A DNA stretch of 37,981 nucleotides from Rhodovastum atsumiense (GCA_026225115.1 JAMFSE010000060.1:1-37981), one strand, 5' to 3'. Shown: positions 8,485 to 17,543, counted from the stretch's first letter. The notes: generated from the sequence alone by a model not told the origin. A program made the numbers and translations.

Positions 8485-10260
8485 CTAATCCGGGCTCTGG
8501 TCGGATTCGAACAAGTCCAACAGCTCGTCCCTCGCCTCCTGATTGGTCTGAATCAGCCGCTGCTCATCCTGGGCAATGGCAAAAGTCTCTGTCAGCAGCC
8601 GCTCATCATGTTCCCGGAACAGCCCAATCGCCCGCTCCGCCTGAGCCGCCGGCACATCAAGCTTTTCCAATAGCAATTCGGTCAGCCGCAGGCTGGAGAA
8701 AAACGTTTCCCGCACAATCGCCTCAACGCCGGCTCCCATCAGCAAATGCACATGGCGGCGATTGCGCGCCCGCGCCAGCACATGCAAATGCGGAAATTTA
8801 ACCCGCACCATCCGCGCCACCTCCAGCGAGGCCTCCATGTCATCCAGCGCAATCACCAGAACCTTCGCCTGTTCGGCGCCGGCGGCGCGCATCACCTGTT
8901 CGCGGCTCGGATCGCCGTAAAACACCCGATTGCCGAACCGCCGCACGATATCCACCTGCTCCTGGCTTTTATCCAGCGCCACATAAGCGATCCGCTGCAT
9001 ATTGAGCACCCGGCCGATAATCTGCCCAAACCGCCCAAACCCGCAGATAATCACCGCCTCGCTATCCGCCTGTTCTAACTGCGCATCGAAAGCGGGGACA
9101 GATCGCTCCTTGGCCCGGACGATGCGTGGCAAAATAAACCGCTCGGATCCGGCAAATAAAATCGGCGTCAGCATCATCGACAGCGCCACAACCAGCGTCG
9201 CAATACCGGCCAGGGGCTTATCCAGCGCGCCGCTGGCAACCGCCGCCGCAAACAGCACGAAACTGAACTCGCTGCCTTCCGGCAGCGCCAAGGCAAAACG
9301 AATGGCCGGCCCCAGCATCCGCCGCCGGGTATAGCTGACCAAAAATGCAATGCCCGATTTAAGGCCGATCAGCGCCAGCACCAGTGCCAAAATCAATCCG
9401 GGATGATGCAGCCCAAGCGACAGATCCGCCGACATCCCGACGGACATGAAGAAAAACCCCAGCAGCAATCCCTCGAAAGGCGCAATATCGGCCTGCAGCT
9501 CGTGCCGGTACTCGGAATCCGATACCAGCACCCCCGCCATGAACGCCCCAAGCGAAGCTGAAAGCCCAGCCCAATTCGCCAAGGCGGCGGTGCCGACAAC
9601 CAGCAGCAGCGCGGTCGCCGTAAACACCTCCGGCGATTTCGCATGCCCGACCATGCGGAATAACGGCCGCACCAGATACCCGCCGCCCACCAATATGGCG
9701 GCAATGACAACCACAGCCCGGACGAACTCCACCAGTGCCGCGTGCCCGGAAACGCTGCCGCCGCTCAACAGCGGAACAAGCGCCAGCACCGGGATCGCCG
9801 CCATATCCTGAAATAGCAGCACGGCAAAACTATCCCGGCCCGCAACCGAGGGCAGCAGGTTACGCTCGGTCAGCATCGGCAGCACAATTGCCGTGGAGGA
9901 AAGCGCCAGGCCAATCCCAAGCACAATCGCGGAAGGCCAACCCGTTCCCGCCAGATGCACCAACACGGCAATCAGCAGCGCCGTCGGCAGCATCTGGCCA
10001 ATGCCCATTCCGAGCACGGTTTTGCGCAGCACCCATAGCCGGTGCGGCCGCAATTCCAGCCCGATAAGAAACAACAGCATCGTCACGCCAAGCGCGGCAA
10101 CATCGCCGATCTCACCGACATTGGTGATAAACCCGAACCCCGACGGCCCAATCACTGCCCCCGCCACCAGATAGCCGAGTATGCTGCCCAGCCCGAGATA
10201 GCGCGAAGCCGGCACGGCAACCGCAATCGCCGCCAGCAAGATCACTAAGGTAACGAACAT
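8485..10260 (-). CDS. Kef-type K+/H+ antiporter (CPA2 family) with RCK domain
   Basis: The first roughly 380 residues are a 12-13 helix CPA2 transporter domain. It includes the conserved start GLGSILGYLVAGAVIGPSG and the unwound-helix region around LGAFMAGVLVSDSEYRHEL. From residue 401 a Rossmann RCK/TrkA-N domain follows, with nucleotide motif GFGRFG (407-412) and the acidic end of strand 2 (ALD, 428-430). KefB/KefC proteins release K+ in exchange for protons and are usually gated by glutathione adducts and NAD(H). Whether this one is KefB, KefC or a YbaL-like relative cannot be told; no KefF/KefG partner gene is adjacent. The ATG at 10260 has GGGAG 6 bases upstream. In an acidophile this could serve pH homeostasis, which is inference. 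Confidence 0.92.
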   Translation of the reverse strand: MFVTLVILLAAIAVAVPASRYLGLGSILGYLVAGAVIGPSGFGFITNVGEIGDVAALGVTMLLFLIGLELRPHRLWVLRKTVLGMGIGQMLPTALLIAVLVHLAGTGWPSAIVLGIGLALSSTAIVLPMLTERNLLPSVAGRDSFAVLLFQDMAAIPVLALVPLLSGGSVSGHAALVEFVRAVVVIAAILVGGGYLVRPLFRMVGHAKSPEVFTATALLLVVGTAALANWAGLSASLGAFMAGVLVSDSEYRHELQADIAPFEGLLLGFFFMSVGMSADLSLGLHHPGLILALVLALIGLKSGIAFLVSYTRRRMLGPAIRFALALPEGSEFSFVLFAAAVASGALDKPLAGIATLVVALSMMLTPILFAGSERFILPRIVRAKERSVPAFDAQLEQADSEAVIICGFGRFGQIIGRVLNMQRIAYVALDKSQEQVDIVRRFGNRVFYGDPSREQVMRAAGAEQAKVLVIALDDMEASLEVARMVRVKFPHLHVLARARNRRHVHLLMGAGVEAIVRETFFSSLRLTELLLEKLDVPAAQAERAIGLFREHDERLLTETFAIAQDEQRLIQTNQEARDELLDLFESDQSPD

Positions 10261-10280
10261 TCAGGCTCCCAGTGCAAGTC

Positions 10281-10440
10281 CGCCAAGCCAAGCGGTTCTT
10301 TTTTGGAAAAAAGAACCAAAAAACTTCTGCTATGCTGGGCATGGGCTCTGGCCTGCCAACGCCCATGCCCAGCAAACAAAAGTCTTTTTGCTTCGCCCCG
10401 AGCGTCTTTCGGTTTTTCTTCAGAAAAAGAAGTGCTTACC
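10281..10440. repeat. Composite inverted intergenic repeat (copy 1 of a structured family)
   Basis: This gap between the Kef-like gene and the small membrane protein is almost entirely inverted repeat. A perfect hairpin with 11-base arms and a GG loop sits at 10294-10317. A second perfect inverted repeat has 13-base arms GCTGGGCATGGGC at 10334-10346 and its complement at 10361-10373. The right part (10374-10435), read on the other strand, resembles the left part (AAGC...CTTCTTTTT...GAAGCAAAAAGACTTTTG). The whole therefore looks like two copies of one unit facing each other. The core GGGCATGGGC...GCCAACGCC recurs at 18171-18250 and 33975-34085. Confidence 0.75.
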
Positions 10441-10444
10441 TTTG

Positions 10445-10762
10445 CTAGAGCTGCTGCCCTGACTGCTGCGCGGGCAGCGACAAATTCGCATGCGGCGCCT
10501 GCAGCCCCGGCACCACCCGATGCACAACCAGCAGGATCAGCAGAATAATCAGCAACACGCCAAATACCCCGCCCAGCACCCGGATCGCAAAAATAATCAA
10601 TAATATTGCAACAACAATCAGGACAATGACCTGAAGGTTCGGCGGCAACCCCGCCGAGGTCATCAGCCCCGCCAACGCGCCGTCAATGACTCCGATCACC
10701 TCCATGACCAGCCCGAACAGCGTCATGATGATGGCCGTAATGGTATCGATCGCATGCGTCAT
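10445..10762 (-). CDS. Small membrane protein of unknown function
   Basis: I do not recognise this 105-residue protein. It has a hydrophobic, Gly-containing first half (ITAIIMTLFGLVMEVIGVI, about 8-26) and a very hydrophobic second half (about 45-84, rich in Ile, Leu and Val). It probably crosses the membrane two or three times, and it ends in a polar Gln/Ser-rich tail. AAAGGA 8 bases before the ATG at 10762 makes translation likely. It is separated from the hydrolase gene upstream by 75 bases and followed by the composite repeat at 10281-10440. No function is proposed. Confidence 0.65.
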   Translation of the reverse strand: MTHAIDTITAIIMTLFGLVMEVIGVIDGALAGLMTSAGLPPNLQVIVLIVVAILLIIFAIRVLGGVFGVLLIILLILLVVHRVVPGLQAPHANLSLPAQQSGQQL

Positions 10763-10837
10763 GTTCGGTCCTTTCAGTTGTGATTAAAGTCTTTTAAAGC
10801 CAGGAACGACGCTCAGATGGCTACCCAGGTAGAATTT

Positions 10838-11491
10838 TCAAACAGATTCGGCGGAAATTTCCGTCAATAAAGCTTGAGTCGAAATCTGCCGGCAATAGCC
10901 GGAGTTATTGGCGAGGGAATTCTCATGCCGCACCCGGCTCTGCGTCGCACAGGCATCGGTCGGCACGGTCACCAGATAGCCAAGGTCACAGGCATCGCGC
11001 ACCGCGGAATCGACACATTGATCGGTCAACGCGCCAACGATGATCAACTGCTTGATCCCGAGATTGCCCAAAATGTAATGAATATTGGTTGAGATAAACA
11101 CCGAGGATGACGTCTTCGGCAGCACAATCTCATCCCCCTGCGGCGCGATCTCTTCCAATACCTGCGCATCGAAGGAATCCTTCTGGCAGAACATGCCTGA
11201 GATTTTGTAATCCAGGCTCAGATCGCGGCCATCCAGCGTATGGCTGGCAATCACCGTGTAGATCACCTCGATCTTGGCTTTGCGTGCGGCGGCCTGCAGA
11301 GTTTGAATATTCGGAATGGTCCGGCTGCGCATCTCCCGAAAAAAATAGCCGTATTTCCGTTCCTTCTCGCTGGCATCCATGCCGGCATATTCGCCGCCAT
11401 CTTCCATGTTGTAATTCTGCACGTCGATCACCAGCAAAGCGGTCTGCTTTGCAATTACCGGCACATTTCGATTCAACCCGAAACTCTTCAT
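10838..11491 (-). CDS. Isochorismatase-family cysteine hydrolase
   Basis: A 217-residue alpha/beta hydrolase of the isochorismatase-like superfamily. The catalytic triad can be placed: D23 in LLVIDVQN, K126 in VLPKTSSSVF and C159 in TDQCVDSAVRDACD; a cis-peptide typical of the family precedes the cysteine (VGAL-T). Members include nicotinamidase, N-carbamoylsarcosine amidase and ureidoacrylate amidohydrolase. The sequence around Lys and Cys looks most like the ureidoacrylate/biuret amidase side, but that is only a guess. It follows the N-formylglutamate amidohydrolase gene by 22 bp in the same direction, so both may act in breakdown of small amides. Confidence 0.88.
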   Translation of the reverse strand: MKSFGLNRNVPVIAKQTALLVIDVQNYNMEDGGEYAGMDASEKERKYGYFFREMRSRTIPNIQTLQAAARKAKIEVIYTVIASHTLDGRDLSLDYKISGMFCQKDSFDAQVLEEIAPQGDEIVLPKTSSSVFISTNIHYILGNLGIKQLIIVGALTDQCVDSAVRDACDLGYLVTVPTDACATQSRVRHENSLANNSGYCRQISTQALLTEISAESV

Positions 11492-11513
11492 CGTTCAAAT
11501 CCGTCCAATATCT

Positions 11514-12305
11514 TCAACGCAGTTTTTCTATCCCAAGCTTTTCAATCGCCAGTTTTTCAATCGCCAGCTTTCTAATCGCAAGTGGCAACAGCCGCGCCAG
11601 TCGCTCAGCCCACGCCGCCTGTCCGGCCGCATCGGCAATCAAATCCTGGCGAATTTCAATTTCCAGATAGTCCAGCCCACTGCGCTCGGCATGCACCGGC
11701 ACCCCGTAATCGGTCTCGTCCGAGACTTGATACGGTAGATTTTCCGCCACCGCCAGATCACCCTCTTCGCGCAATAACCCAGCCAGAATCGCCGACAATC
11801 TGGGGTTGCGGTTGTACAGCAGCGCCACCTGCATCTGCCGCTCCACCCCCAGATAAACCGGTGTGAAACTATGCATCGCGATGTAGATCTTCTGCCCCTT
11901 CAATGCCTCGATTTCCGCATGATAGGGGTCGAAAATCGCCTGCCGGCGCAGCAATTTCTCCGCCGGCGTCAAGCCGGCATTACCGGGCACCGGCGTCGCC
12001 TCGCTGATCGTCGGGTACGCGTCCGGCACATCGGGATCCCGGTTACAGTCCATCACCAGGCGTGAATAGGTTTGAAAAATCGCAGTCGCGTCCAGCAGTT
12101 TCGCCAAACGCGCGGTTGTGCCGTCGATGCCGATATCCCAGGCGATATGCCGCTCCAAATCCGCCGCCCGCAGCCCAAGATCATTCAGCGCCCTGGGTAT
12201 CCGTCTTCCCGCATGATCGGCGGTAAACAATATTCCGGCCGAACCATCCGCATTCTCAACCCGGAACGGCGCCGGCTCATCCGCCGCCAGCAACGCCTCG
12301 CTCAT
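11514..12305 (-). CDS. N-formylglutamate amidohydrolase family protein
   Basis: A 263-residue member of the N-formylglutamate amidohydrolase (HutG-type, PF05013) family. The N-terminal metal-site region FTADHAGRRIP is near residue 32, SRLVMDCNRDP near 85, and the later histidine in AMHSFTPVYLG near 145. Classic members release formate from N-formyl-L-glutamate at the end of histidine degradation, but no hut genes are nearby, so the true substrate is open. A GTG at 12314 is in frame. The ATG at 12305 is preferred because it overlaps the stop of the phosphatase gene in an ATGA junction. The C-terminus carries a five-residue tandem repeat, KL(A/G)IE. Confidence 0.85.
   Translation of the reverse strand: MSEALLAADEPAPFRVENADGSAGILFTADHAGRRIPRALNDLGLRAADLERHIAWDIGIDGTTARLAKLLDATAIFQTYSRLVMDCNRDPDVPDAYPTISEATPVPGNAGLTPAEKLLRRQAIFDPYHAEIEALKGQKIYIAMHSFTPVYLGVERQMQVALLYNRNPRLSAILAGLLREEGDLAVAENLPYQVSDETDYGVPVHAERSGLDYLEIEIRQDLIADAAGQAAWAERLARLLPLAIRKLAIEKLAIEKLGIEKLR
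11517..11579 (-). repeat. 15-base in-frame tandem repeat at the 3' end of the amidohydrolase gene
   Basis: On the coding strand three to four units of the form AA(A/G)CTGGCGATTGAA follow each other in frame and encode KLAIE-KLAIE-KLGIE-KLR just before the stop. The copies differ by a few bases, so the repeat is not brand new. It adds a short amphipathic tail beyond the conserved domain. Confidence 0.8.
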
Positions 12306-12856
12306 TTGCGCCACACAATCTCATCCGGCGCCGGGCTGTGCGGGTCATATTCCAACACCTCGCCATTTTCGGCCGAATAGCCGGTCAGTGCCAAAATAAA
12401 GGCCCAATGGCTCACCAGCAGTGTTGTCACCTGGTCGGCGCGTCCCGCCATCAGCGCCCGGAACGAGCCCGCCCGCGCCAGCGCATCCTCCAGGCTCTCG
12501 CGCTCCTCGGGCCACCAGCGATCCGGCAGATGATCGAACGCGTGATGCGGGAAGCGCTCAGCCAGTAAATCCCGATGACTGCCGATATCGCAGGCAAAGG
12601 CGTAACGTTCCCGCACCTCGTGCATCACCTCAACCGGCACATTAAGGCGCTCCAGCACCGGCTGCGCGGTTTGCAGTGCCCGCGTATAGGGTGAAACGAT
12701 AATTCGGGTGATATCCTTGCCCGCCAGCAATTCCGCCGCCGCCTCGGCCTGCGCCCGGCCAAGCGGGGTCAGCACCGGGTCTTCAATCCCAGGGTCTTTC
12801 CGGGTTTCGGTATAATGCAGGTTGAAAAGACTCTGCCCATGGCGCAGCAGATACAT
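12302..12856 (-). CDS. Histidine phosphatase family protein (phosphoglycerate mutase-like)
   Basis: A 184-residue protein with the branch-defining LRHGQS motif at the very start (catalytic H6). The second conserved histidine is in LLVSHWAF near residue 150, with the usual arginine in SPYTRALQTA. These enzymes remove phosphate from small molecules or proteins through a phosphohistidine intermediate; the substrate cannot be inferred. The gene ends in an ATGA overlap with the amidohydrolase gene and stands divergent from timA across 91 bases. A WW-containing insert (DRWWPEERESLEDAL) lies between the two catalytic histidines. Confidence 0.88.
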   Translation of the reverse strand: MYLLRHGQSLFNLHYTETRKDPGIEDPVLTPLGRAQAEAAAELLAGKDITRIIVSPYTRALQTAQPVLERLNVPVEVMHEVRERYAFACDIGSHRDLLAERFPHHAFDHLPDRWWPEERESLEDALARAGSFRALMAGRADQVTTLLVSHWAFILALTGYSAENGEVLEYDPHSPAPDEIVWRK

Positions 12857-12947
12857 GAAGGCTCCTTAACGTTGTGGCGCGGCCAGTTGCCGGTTTGGGC
12901 CGCGCGACGTATGTCGTGGCCTTGGTGTAAATGCGCTAGGGGGTAGA

Positions 12948-13631
12948 GTGCAAACCAGTGTCTTCCAAAACGGGTCCGGATTCGAAATCGGCCTGGTCCT
13001 GTTCGGCGCAATCGCCTTGTTCCTCGTGCTGCGCCTGCGCAGCGTGCTGGGCAAGCGCGTCGGTTTCGAAAAGCCGCCCGCCGCTCCCGGCCAGATGCCC
13101 GGCTTCGGCGGCCAGGCCGGCCCGATCATCAACGGCCAGGCAACGCCGGTAAAAGCCGGCCGGGCAGTGCCGGATCCCAAATCCGCGCTAGGCGAGCGGC
13201 TGATGCGGATCGTCAACGCCGACGCCAATTTCGACCCGCCAAAATTTCTTGAAGGTGCGGAGACCGCTTTCCGCACCATCGTCACCGCATTCGCCGCCGG
13301 CGACCGCGCGACGTTGAAGAACCTGTTGAACGAGAACGTCTACCAGACCTTCGAATCCGCCATCTCGAGCCGCGAAGCCGCCGGCGAGCGGCATCGCACC
13401 GAGATCAAATCCATCCTCTCCGCAGTGATCGAGGACGCTGAACTGCTCGGCAACCAGGCGGCGGTCATCGTCCGCTTCACCTCCGACCAGGTCAACCTGA
13501 GCTTGGATACCGCCGGCAATCCGGTCGTCGGCACCGAAGCGGTAACCGAACTGGTCGATTTATGGACGTTCGAGCATGTGGTGGGATCGAAGGATACCAT
13601 CTGGCGCCTGGGCGCGGCGCGCAGCGGTTGA
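12948..13631 (+). CDS. timA: Tim44/TimA-family inner-membrane protein
   Basis: The protein has one N-terminal membrane helix (about 10-28), a Gly/Pro/Ala-rich stretch, and then a C-terminal Tim44-like domain (about 70-225) starting NADANFDPPKFLEGAETAFR. This layout matches alphaproteobacterial TimA, the bacterial relative of mitochondrial Tim44. The start is GTG at 12948, supported by AGGGGG a few bases upstream; the next candidate starts would remove the membrane helix. A TimA gene followed by mltA is a common alphaproteobacterial order. Its role in bacteria is not settled. The name is given by family and position. Confidence 0.85.
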   Translation: MQTSVFQNGSGFEIGLVLFGAIALFLVLRLRSVLGKRVGFEKPPAAPGQMPGFGGQAGPIINGQATPVKAGRAVPDPKSALGERLMRIVNADANFDPPKFLEGAETAFRTIVTAFAAGDRATLKNLLNENVYQTFESAISSREAAGERHRTEIKSILSAVIEDAELLGNQAAVIVRFTSDQVNLSLDTAGNPVVGTEAVTELVDLWTFEHVVGSKDTIWRLGAARSG

Positions 13632-13647
13632 AAAGGGGCTGTCCAGA

Positions 13648-14754
13648 TTGAAGCATTGGCTAATCGTCGCGGCACTCGCCGTTCTGGCCGGCTGCGCGCC
13701 GGCCGGCCCGGCGCTCATCCCGCAAACCCCCGGCGCACCGCCGCTGGTACAGGTTCCCGTCACCACCCTTCCCGGCTGGGCAAGCGAGGATACCTCCGCG
13801 GCACTCACCGCCTTTATGCGCAGCTGCAAATCCATCGTCCTGATGCCGCCCGACCAGGTGCTCGGCGGCATCGGCCTCAGCGCGCAAATCGGTGGCCAGG
13901 CCATCATGTGGCAGAATAATTGCGCCGTAGGGGCGCAAGTCGCACCCGGCGATGAGGCCGGCTCCAGATCCTTCTTCGAACATTATTTCAACGCCTATCA
14001 GATCGACCAGAGCGCGCTGATCACCGGCTATTTCGAACCGGAATACCCGGGCTCGAAAAACCTAGCGCCGGGCTATGACGTGCCGCTCTATGCCAAACCG
14101 GCAGATGCAACCTTAGCCTCCTTGCCGCGCGCGGAAATCGATCAGGGGGCCCTGCACCGCAAAGCCCCGGTCACCGCCTATCTGGCCGACCCGGTCGATG
14201 CATTCATGCTGCAAATCCAGGGATCCGGCCGTATCCTGCTGCAGAACGGCAATATCCTGCGCGTCGGCTTCGACGGCCAGAACGGCCAGCCCTATACGCC
14301 GATCGGCCGCATCCTGGTCCAAAACGGCGATCTGCCGGCAAACGGGGTGAGTTTCCAGACCATCAGCGCCTGGTTGAAGAATAACCCCGGTCAGGCGCAA
14401 TCCATCATGGAACAAAACGCGCGCTATGTTTTCATGCGCCCGCTAGGGCCGTTACCGGATGATCAGGGTGCGCCCGGCGCACTGGGCGTGGCGGTAACTG
14501 CCGGCCGCACCTTGGCGGTTGACCGCGGCGACATCCCCCTCGGCACGCCGGTCTTCGTCGCCACCACCGACCCGCTGACCAACGCGCCGCTCAACCGCCT
14601 GACCATCGCCCAGGATACCGGCGGCGGCATTCACGGCGCGGAGGCTGCGGATCTGTTCTTCGGCACCGGCCCGCAAGCCGAAGCCATCGCCGGACGCATG
14701 CAACAGCCGGGGACGCTCTACCTCCTCCTGCCCAGGCCGGCCCCGAATACATGA
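13648..14754 (+). CDS. mltA: Membrane-bound lytic transglycosylase A (lipoprotein)
   Basis: MltA cleaves peptidoglycan glycan strands to leave 1,6-anhydro ends, from the periplasmic side of the outer membrane. The frame is open from 13576, but the TTG at 13648 is chosen. AGGGG lies 9 bases before it, and translation from there gives a short basic start, a hydrophobic stretch and the lipobox LAGC, an ideal lipoprotein signal; longer versions would bury it. Conserved parts include SALITGYFEPEY, DAFMLQIQGSGR and the C-terminal DTGGGIHGAEAADLFFGTG with the catalytic aspartate. The length is 368 residues. The gene begins 16 bp after timA and ends in an ATGA overlap with the next gene. Confidence 0.93.
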   Translation: MKHWLIVAALAVLAGCAPAGPALIPQTPGAPPLVQVPVTTLPGWASEDTSAALTAFMRSCKSIVLMPPDQVLGGIGLSAQIGGQAIMWQNNCAVGAQVAPGDEAGSRSFFEHYFNAYQIDQSALITGYFEPEYPGSKNLAPGYDVPLYAKPADATLASLPRAEIDQGALHRKAPVTAYLADPVDAFMLQIQGSGRILLQNGNILRVGFDGQNGQPYTPIGRILVQNGDLPANGVSFQTISAWLKNNPGQAQSIMEQNARYVFMRPLGPLPDDQGAPGALGVAVTAGRTLAVDRGDIPLGTPVFVATTDPLTNAPLNRLTIAQDTGGGIHGAEAADLFFGTGPQAEAIAGRMQQPGTLYLLLPRPAPNT

Positions 14755-15569
14755 AGCCGCCACGGGTGGCCGCGCCACGGGTCGCGCTTTTCGTCACCTG
14801 CCTGGTGGATCTCCACCGCCCCAGCGTCGGCTTCGCCGCAATCTCCCTCCTCGAAGCCGCCGGCTGCACCGTCGAAGTGCCGCGCAACCAGACCTGCTGC
14901 GGCCAGCCCGCATATAATTCCGGCGACCGGGCCACCACCCGCGAAATCGCGGCCGGCATCCTCACGGCCTTCGCCGCCTACGACTATGTCGTCGTCCCCT
15001 CCGGCTCCTGTGCCGGCATGCTGAGCCGGCATCTGCCGCATCTCTTCGACGACGACCCGAATCGGCGCGCCGGCGCCAATGCGCTCGCGGAAAAAACCTT
15101 CGAGCTGACGGCATTTCTACGCGATGTCATGCACTTCACCCCGCCGGCGGCACCCCTTCGCGTCACCGCCACCTATCACGATTCCTGCGCCGGCCTGCGC
15201 GAACTCGGCGTCAAAACCCAGCCCCGCGAATTGCTCGCGGCCGTTCCCGGCCTCACCCTGACCGAAATGGCCGACCCCGAACTTTGCTGCGGCTTCGGCG
15301 GCACGTTCTGTGTCAAATACCCGGAAATCTCGACCAAGATGGTCACCGACAAAACCGCCGATATCAAATCCACCAGCGCGGCGCTTTTATTGGCCGGCGA
15401 TATGGGCTGCCTGCTCAACATGGCGGGCCGATTATCGCGGCAGGGATCTAAGATCCAGGTCCGGCATGTGGCGGAAGTACTCGCCGGCATCACCGCGCAA
15501 ACCCCGTCCATCGGCGAGACAGCTGCCCCCAGGACCAACCGCTTGCCGGCCACCGGTCAAACAGGTTAA
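14751..15569 (+). CDS. LutA/YkgE-type (Fe-S)-binding oxidoreductase subunit
   Basis: A 272-residue protein with two CCG domains, the cysteine-rich module found in LutA, GlpC, GlcF and heterodisulfide reductase subunits. The motifs are NQTCCGQP (C49-C50) with C17 and C87, and PELCCGFGG (C179-C180) with C146. LutA works with LutB and LutC to oxidise L-lactate, but neither partner is nearby. The gene overlaps mltA by four bases (ATGA), so it is translated with a cell-wall enzyme, an odd pairing. It may act with partners encoded elsewhere. About 25 Thr/Pro-rich residues extend beyond the second domain. Confidence 0.88.
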   Translation: MKPPRVAAPRVALFVTCLVDLHRPSVGFAAISLLEAAGCTVEVPRNQTCCGQPAYNSGDRATTREIAAGILTAFAAYDYVVVPSGSCAGMLSRHLPHLFDDDPNRRAGANALAEKTFELTAFLRDVMHFTPPAAPLRVTATYHDSCAGLRELGVKTQPRELLAAVPGLTLTEMADPELCCGFGGTFCVKYPEISTKMVTDKTADIKSTSAALLLAGDMGCLLNMAGRLSRQGSKIQVRHVAEVLAGITAQTPSIGETAAPRTNRLPATGQTG

Positions 15570-15644
15570 AGCCTCGTAACATGGCGAAGCTTGCATGACG
15601 TTGACCATAGGCAAATCCTCGCTTTGGCGCCCCGGGCGTAACCC

Positions 15645-17531
15645 ATGAGCAACCAAGGGCATGGCGACACCAAATCGCGCCTCCGCGTCAGTGCGCTGGT
15701 CGGTGTTCTAGGCGTCGTCTACGGCGACATCGGCACCAGCCCGCTTTACGCACTCCAGGCGTCGCTCGGATATTTCCAGAAATCCGGCCTTAAATATGCC
15801 GACATCTTCGGCATCCTGTCCCTGATCTTCTGGGCGCTCATCATCGTCGTCACCCTGAAATACGTCACCTTTATCATGCGCGCCGATAACAATGGCGAAG
15901 GCGGCACGCTCTCGCTCATGGCACTCGCCAGCCGCGTCGCCCGCAGCGACCGCACCAAGGGCGCGCTCGGCATCATCGGCATCGTTGGCGCCGGCCTGTT
16001 TTTTGGCGACGGCGTCATCACCCCGGCGATTTCCATCCTCTCGGCGGTCGAAGGCATCACCGTTATTTCGCCGCACCTCAGCAACCTCGTGCTGCCGATC
16101 GCTCTGGTCGTCATCGCCGTGCTGTTCCTGGTGCAGCGCCACGGCACCAACGCCGTCGGCCGCGCCTTCGGACCGATCATGGTCATCTGGTTCCTGACAC
16201 TCGGCCTGCTTGGCTTGGCGCAGATCATCCAGCACCCTTTCGTCCTGGAAGCGCTTAGTCCGTATTACAGCATCGCCTTCATGATCCGGCACGACCGCAT
16301 CGCCTTTATCGCACTGGGCGCCGTGGTGCTGGCCGTCACCGGCGCCGAAGCCCTGTACGCCGATATGAGCCATTTCGGCCGCCGCCCGATCCGCGCAAGC
16401 TGGATCTTTTTCGTTCTCCCCTGCCTGGTGCTGAACTATTTTGGCCAGGGTGCGCTCGTCATCGCCAACCCCTCCACCGTCGACAACCCCTTCTACAAGC
16501 TGGCGCCGCATGTCCTGCGGGTTCCCATGATCATCCTGGCGACCATGGCGACCGTCATCGCCAGCCAGGCCGTCATCACCGGCGCCTTTTCGGTCGCCCG
16601 CATGTGCATCCAGCTCGGCCTGCTGCCGCGCATGGAAGTCCGGCACACCAGCGAACAGGAACAAGGCCAGATCTACGTGCCACAGATCAACGCCATCCTC
16701 GCCGTCGGCGTCGTCCTGCTCGTTCTCACATTCCGTTCCAGCAATGCCCTCGCCTCGGCCTATGGCATCGCCGTCACCGGCACGTTCCTTTGCGACAATA
16801 CATTGGCGGCCTTCGTCTACCGCCGCCAATTCGGCTGGCCCCGCTGGGCCACTTTCGCGCTCTTCGGCGCCTTCGGCATTATCGATTTCGCATTCTTCTC
16901 GGCAAATTCGCTGAAGATCTTCGAAGGCGGCTGGGTGCCGCTGGCCATCGGCTTCACCATCATCCTGATCATGACGACCTGGCGGCGCGGCCGCAATCTG
17001 GTCGTCGCCCGCTGGCAACAGGACAGTCTGCCGCTGGCCTCCTTCCTCTCCCGCCTGCCGCAATCGCGCATCATCCGGGTGCCCGGCACCGCGGTGTTCC
17101 TGACCAGCAATCTCGAATTCGTCCCCAACGCCTTGCTGCACAACCTCAAACACAACAAAGTGCTGCACGAACAGGTCTTCTTCGTGCACGTCCGCACCCT
17201 CGCCTTCCCTCAGGCCAGCCCGCAGGAACGCGCCACCGCCGAGCAAGTGGCGCCCGGCATCTTCAAAGTGACACTTTGCTACGGCTTCATGGAAAGCCCG
17301 AACGTGCCGCGCGCGCTGGAGAGCCTGGCGACCCACGGCGTGGAATTCAAACCCATGCAAACCAGCTATTTCCTGGGCCGCGAAACCGTGGTCACCGCCT
17401 CGCTGCCGAAACTGCGCTTCATCCGCCGCTGGATGTTCCTGTTCATGGCGCGCAACGCGGTCTCCGCCACCGAATTCTTCCGCATCCCCAGCGATCGCGT
17501 CGTCGAACTCGGCGTCCGCATCGCCATCTAG
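15645..17531 (+). CDS. kup: Kup-type potassium uptake protein
   Basis: A 628-residue KUP/HAK/KT transporter: proton-coupled K+ import across the inner membrane. The family signature [15 protein letters not shown] sits in the first helix (about residues 21-35). [19 protein letters not shown] follows in helix 3, then [13 protein letters not shown], and the C-terminal cytoplasmic domain ends in [15 protein letters not shown], typical of the family. About 12 hydrophobic helices occupy residues 10-455. Kup works well at low external pH, fitting an acidophile (inference). The TMEM175-like channel gene follows after only 12 bases, so the two are probably co-transcribed. Confidence 0.95.
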   Translation: MSNQGHGDTKSRLRVSALVGVLGVVYGDIGTSPLYALQASLGYFQKSGLKYADIFGILSLIFWALIIVVTLKYVTFIMRADNNGEGGTLSLMALASRVARSDRTKGALGIIGIVGAGLFFGDGVITPAISILSAVEGITVISPHLSNLVLPIALVVIAVLFLVQRHGTNAVGRAFGPIMVIWFLTLGLLGLAQIIQHPFVLEALSPYYSIAFMIRHDRIAFIALGAVVLAVTGAEALYADMSHFGRRPIRASWIFFVLPCLVLNYFGQGALVIANPSTVDNPFYKLAPHVLRVPMIILATMATVIASQAVITGAFSVARMCIQLGLLPRMEVRHTSEQEQGQIYVPQINAILAVGVVLLVLTFRSSNALASAYGIAVTGTFLCDNTLAAFVYRRQFGWPRWATFALFGAFGIIDFAFFSANSLKIFEGGWVPLAIGFTIILIMTTWRRGRNLVVARWQQDSLPLASFLSRLPQSRIIRVPGTAVFLTSNLEFVPNALLHNLKHNKVLHEQVFFVHVRTLAFPQASPQERATAEQVAPGIFKVTLCYGFMESPNVPRALESLATHGVEFKPMQTSYFLGRETVVTASLPKLRFIRRWMFLFMARNAVSATEFFRIPSDRVVELGVRIAI

Positions 17532-17543
17532 CCCCCGCGCGCG

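Noticed and set aside
10281-10440. The inverted repeats as the ends of an insertion sequence
   Set aside because: There is no transposase frame between or near them and no obvious target duplication; the same core recurs at other gene ends.
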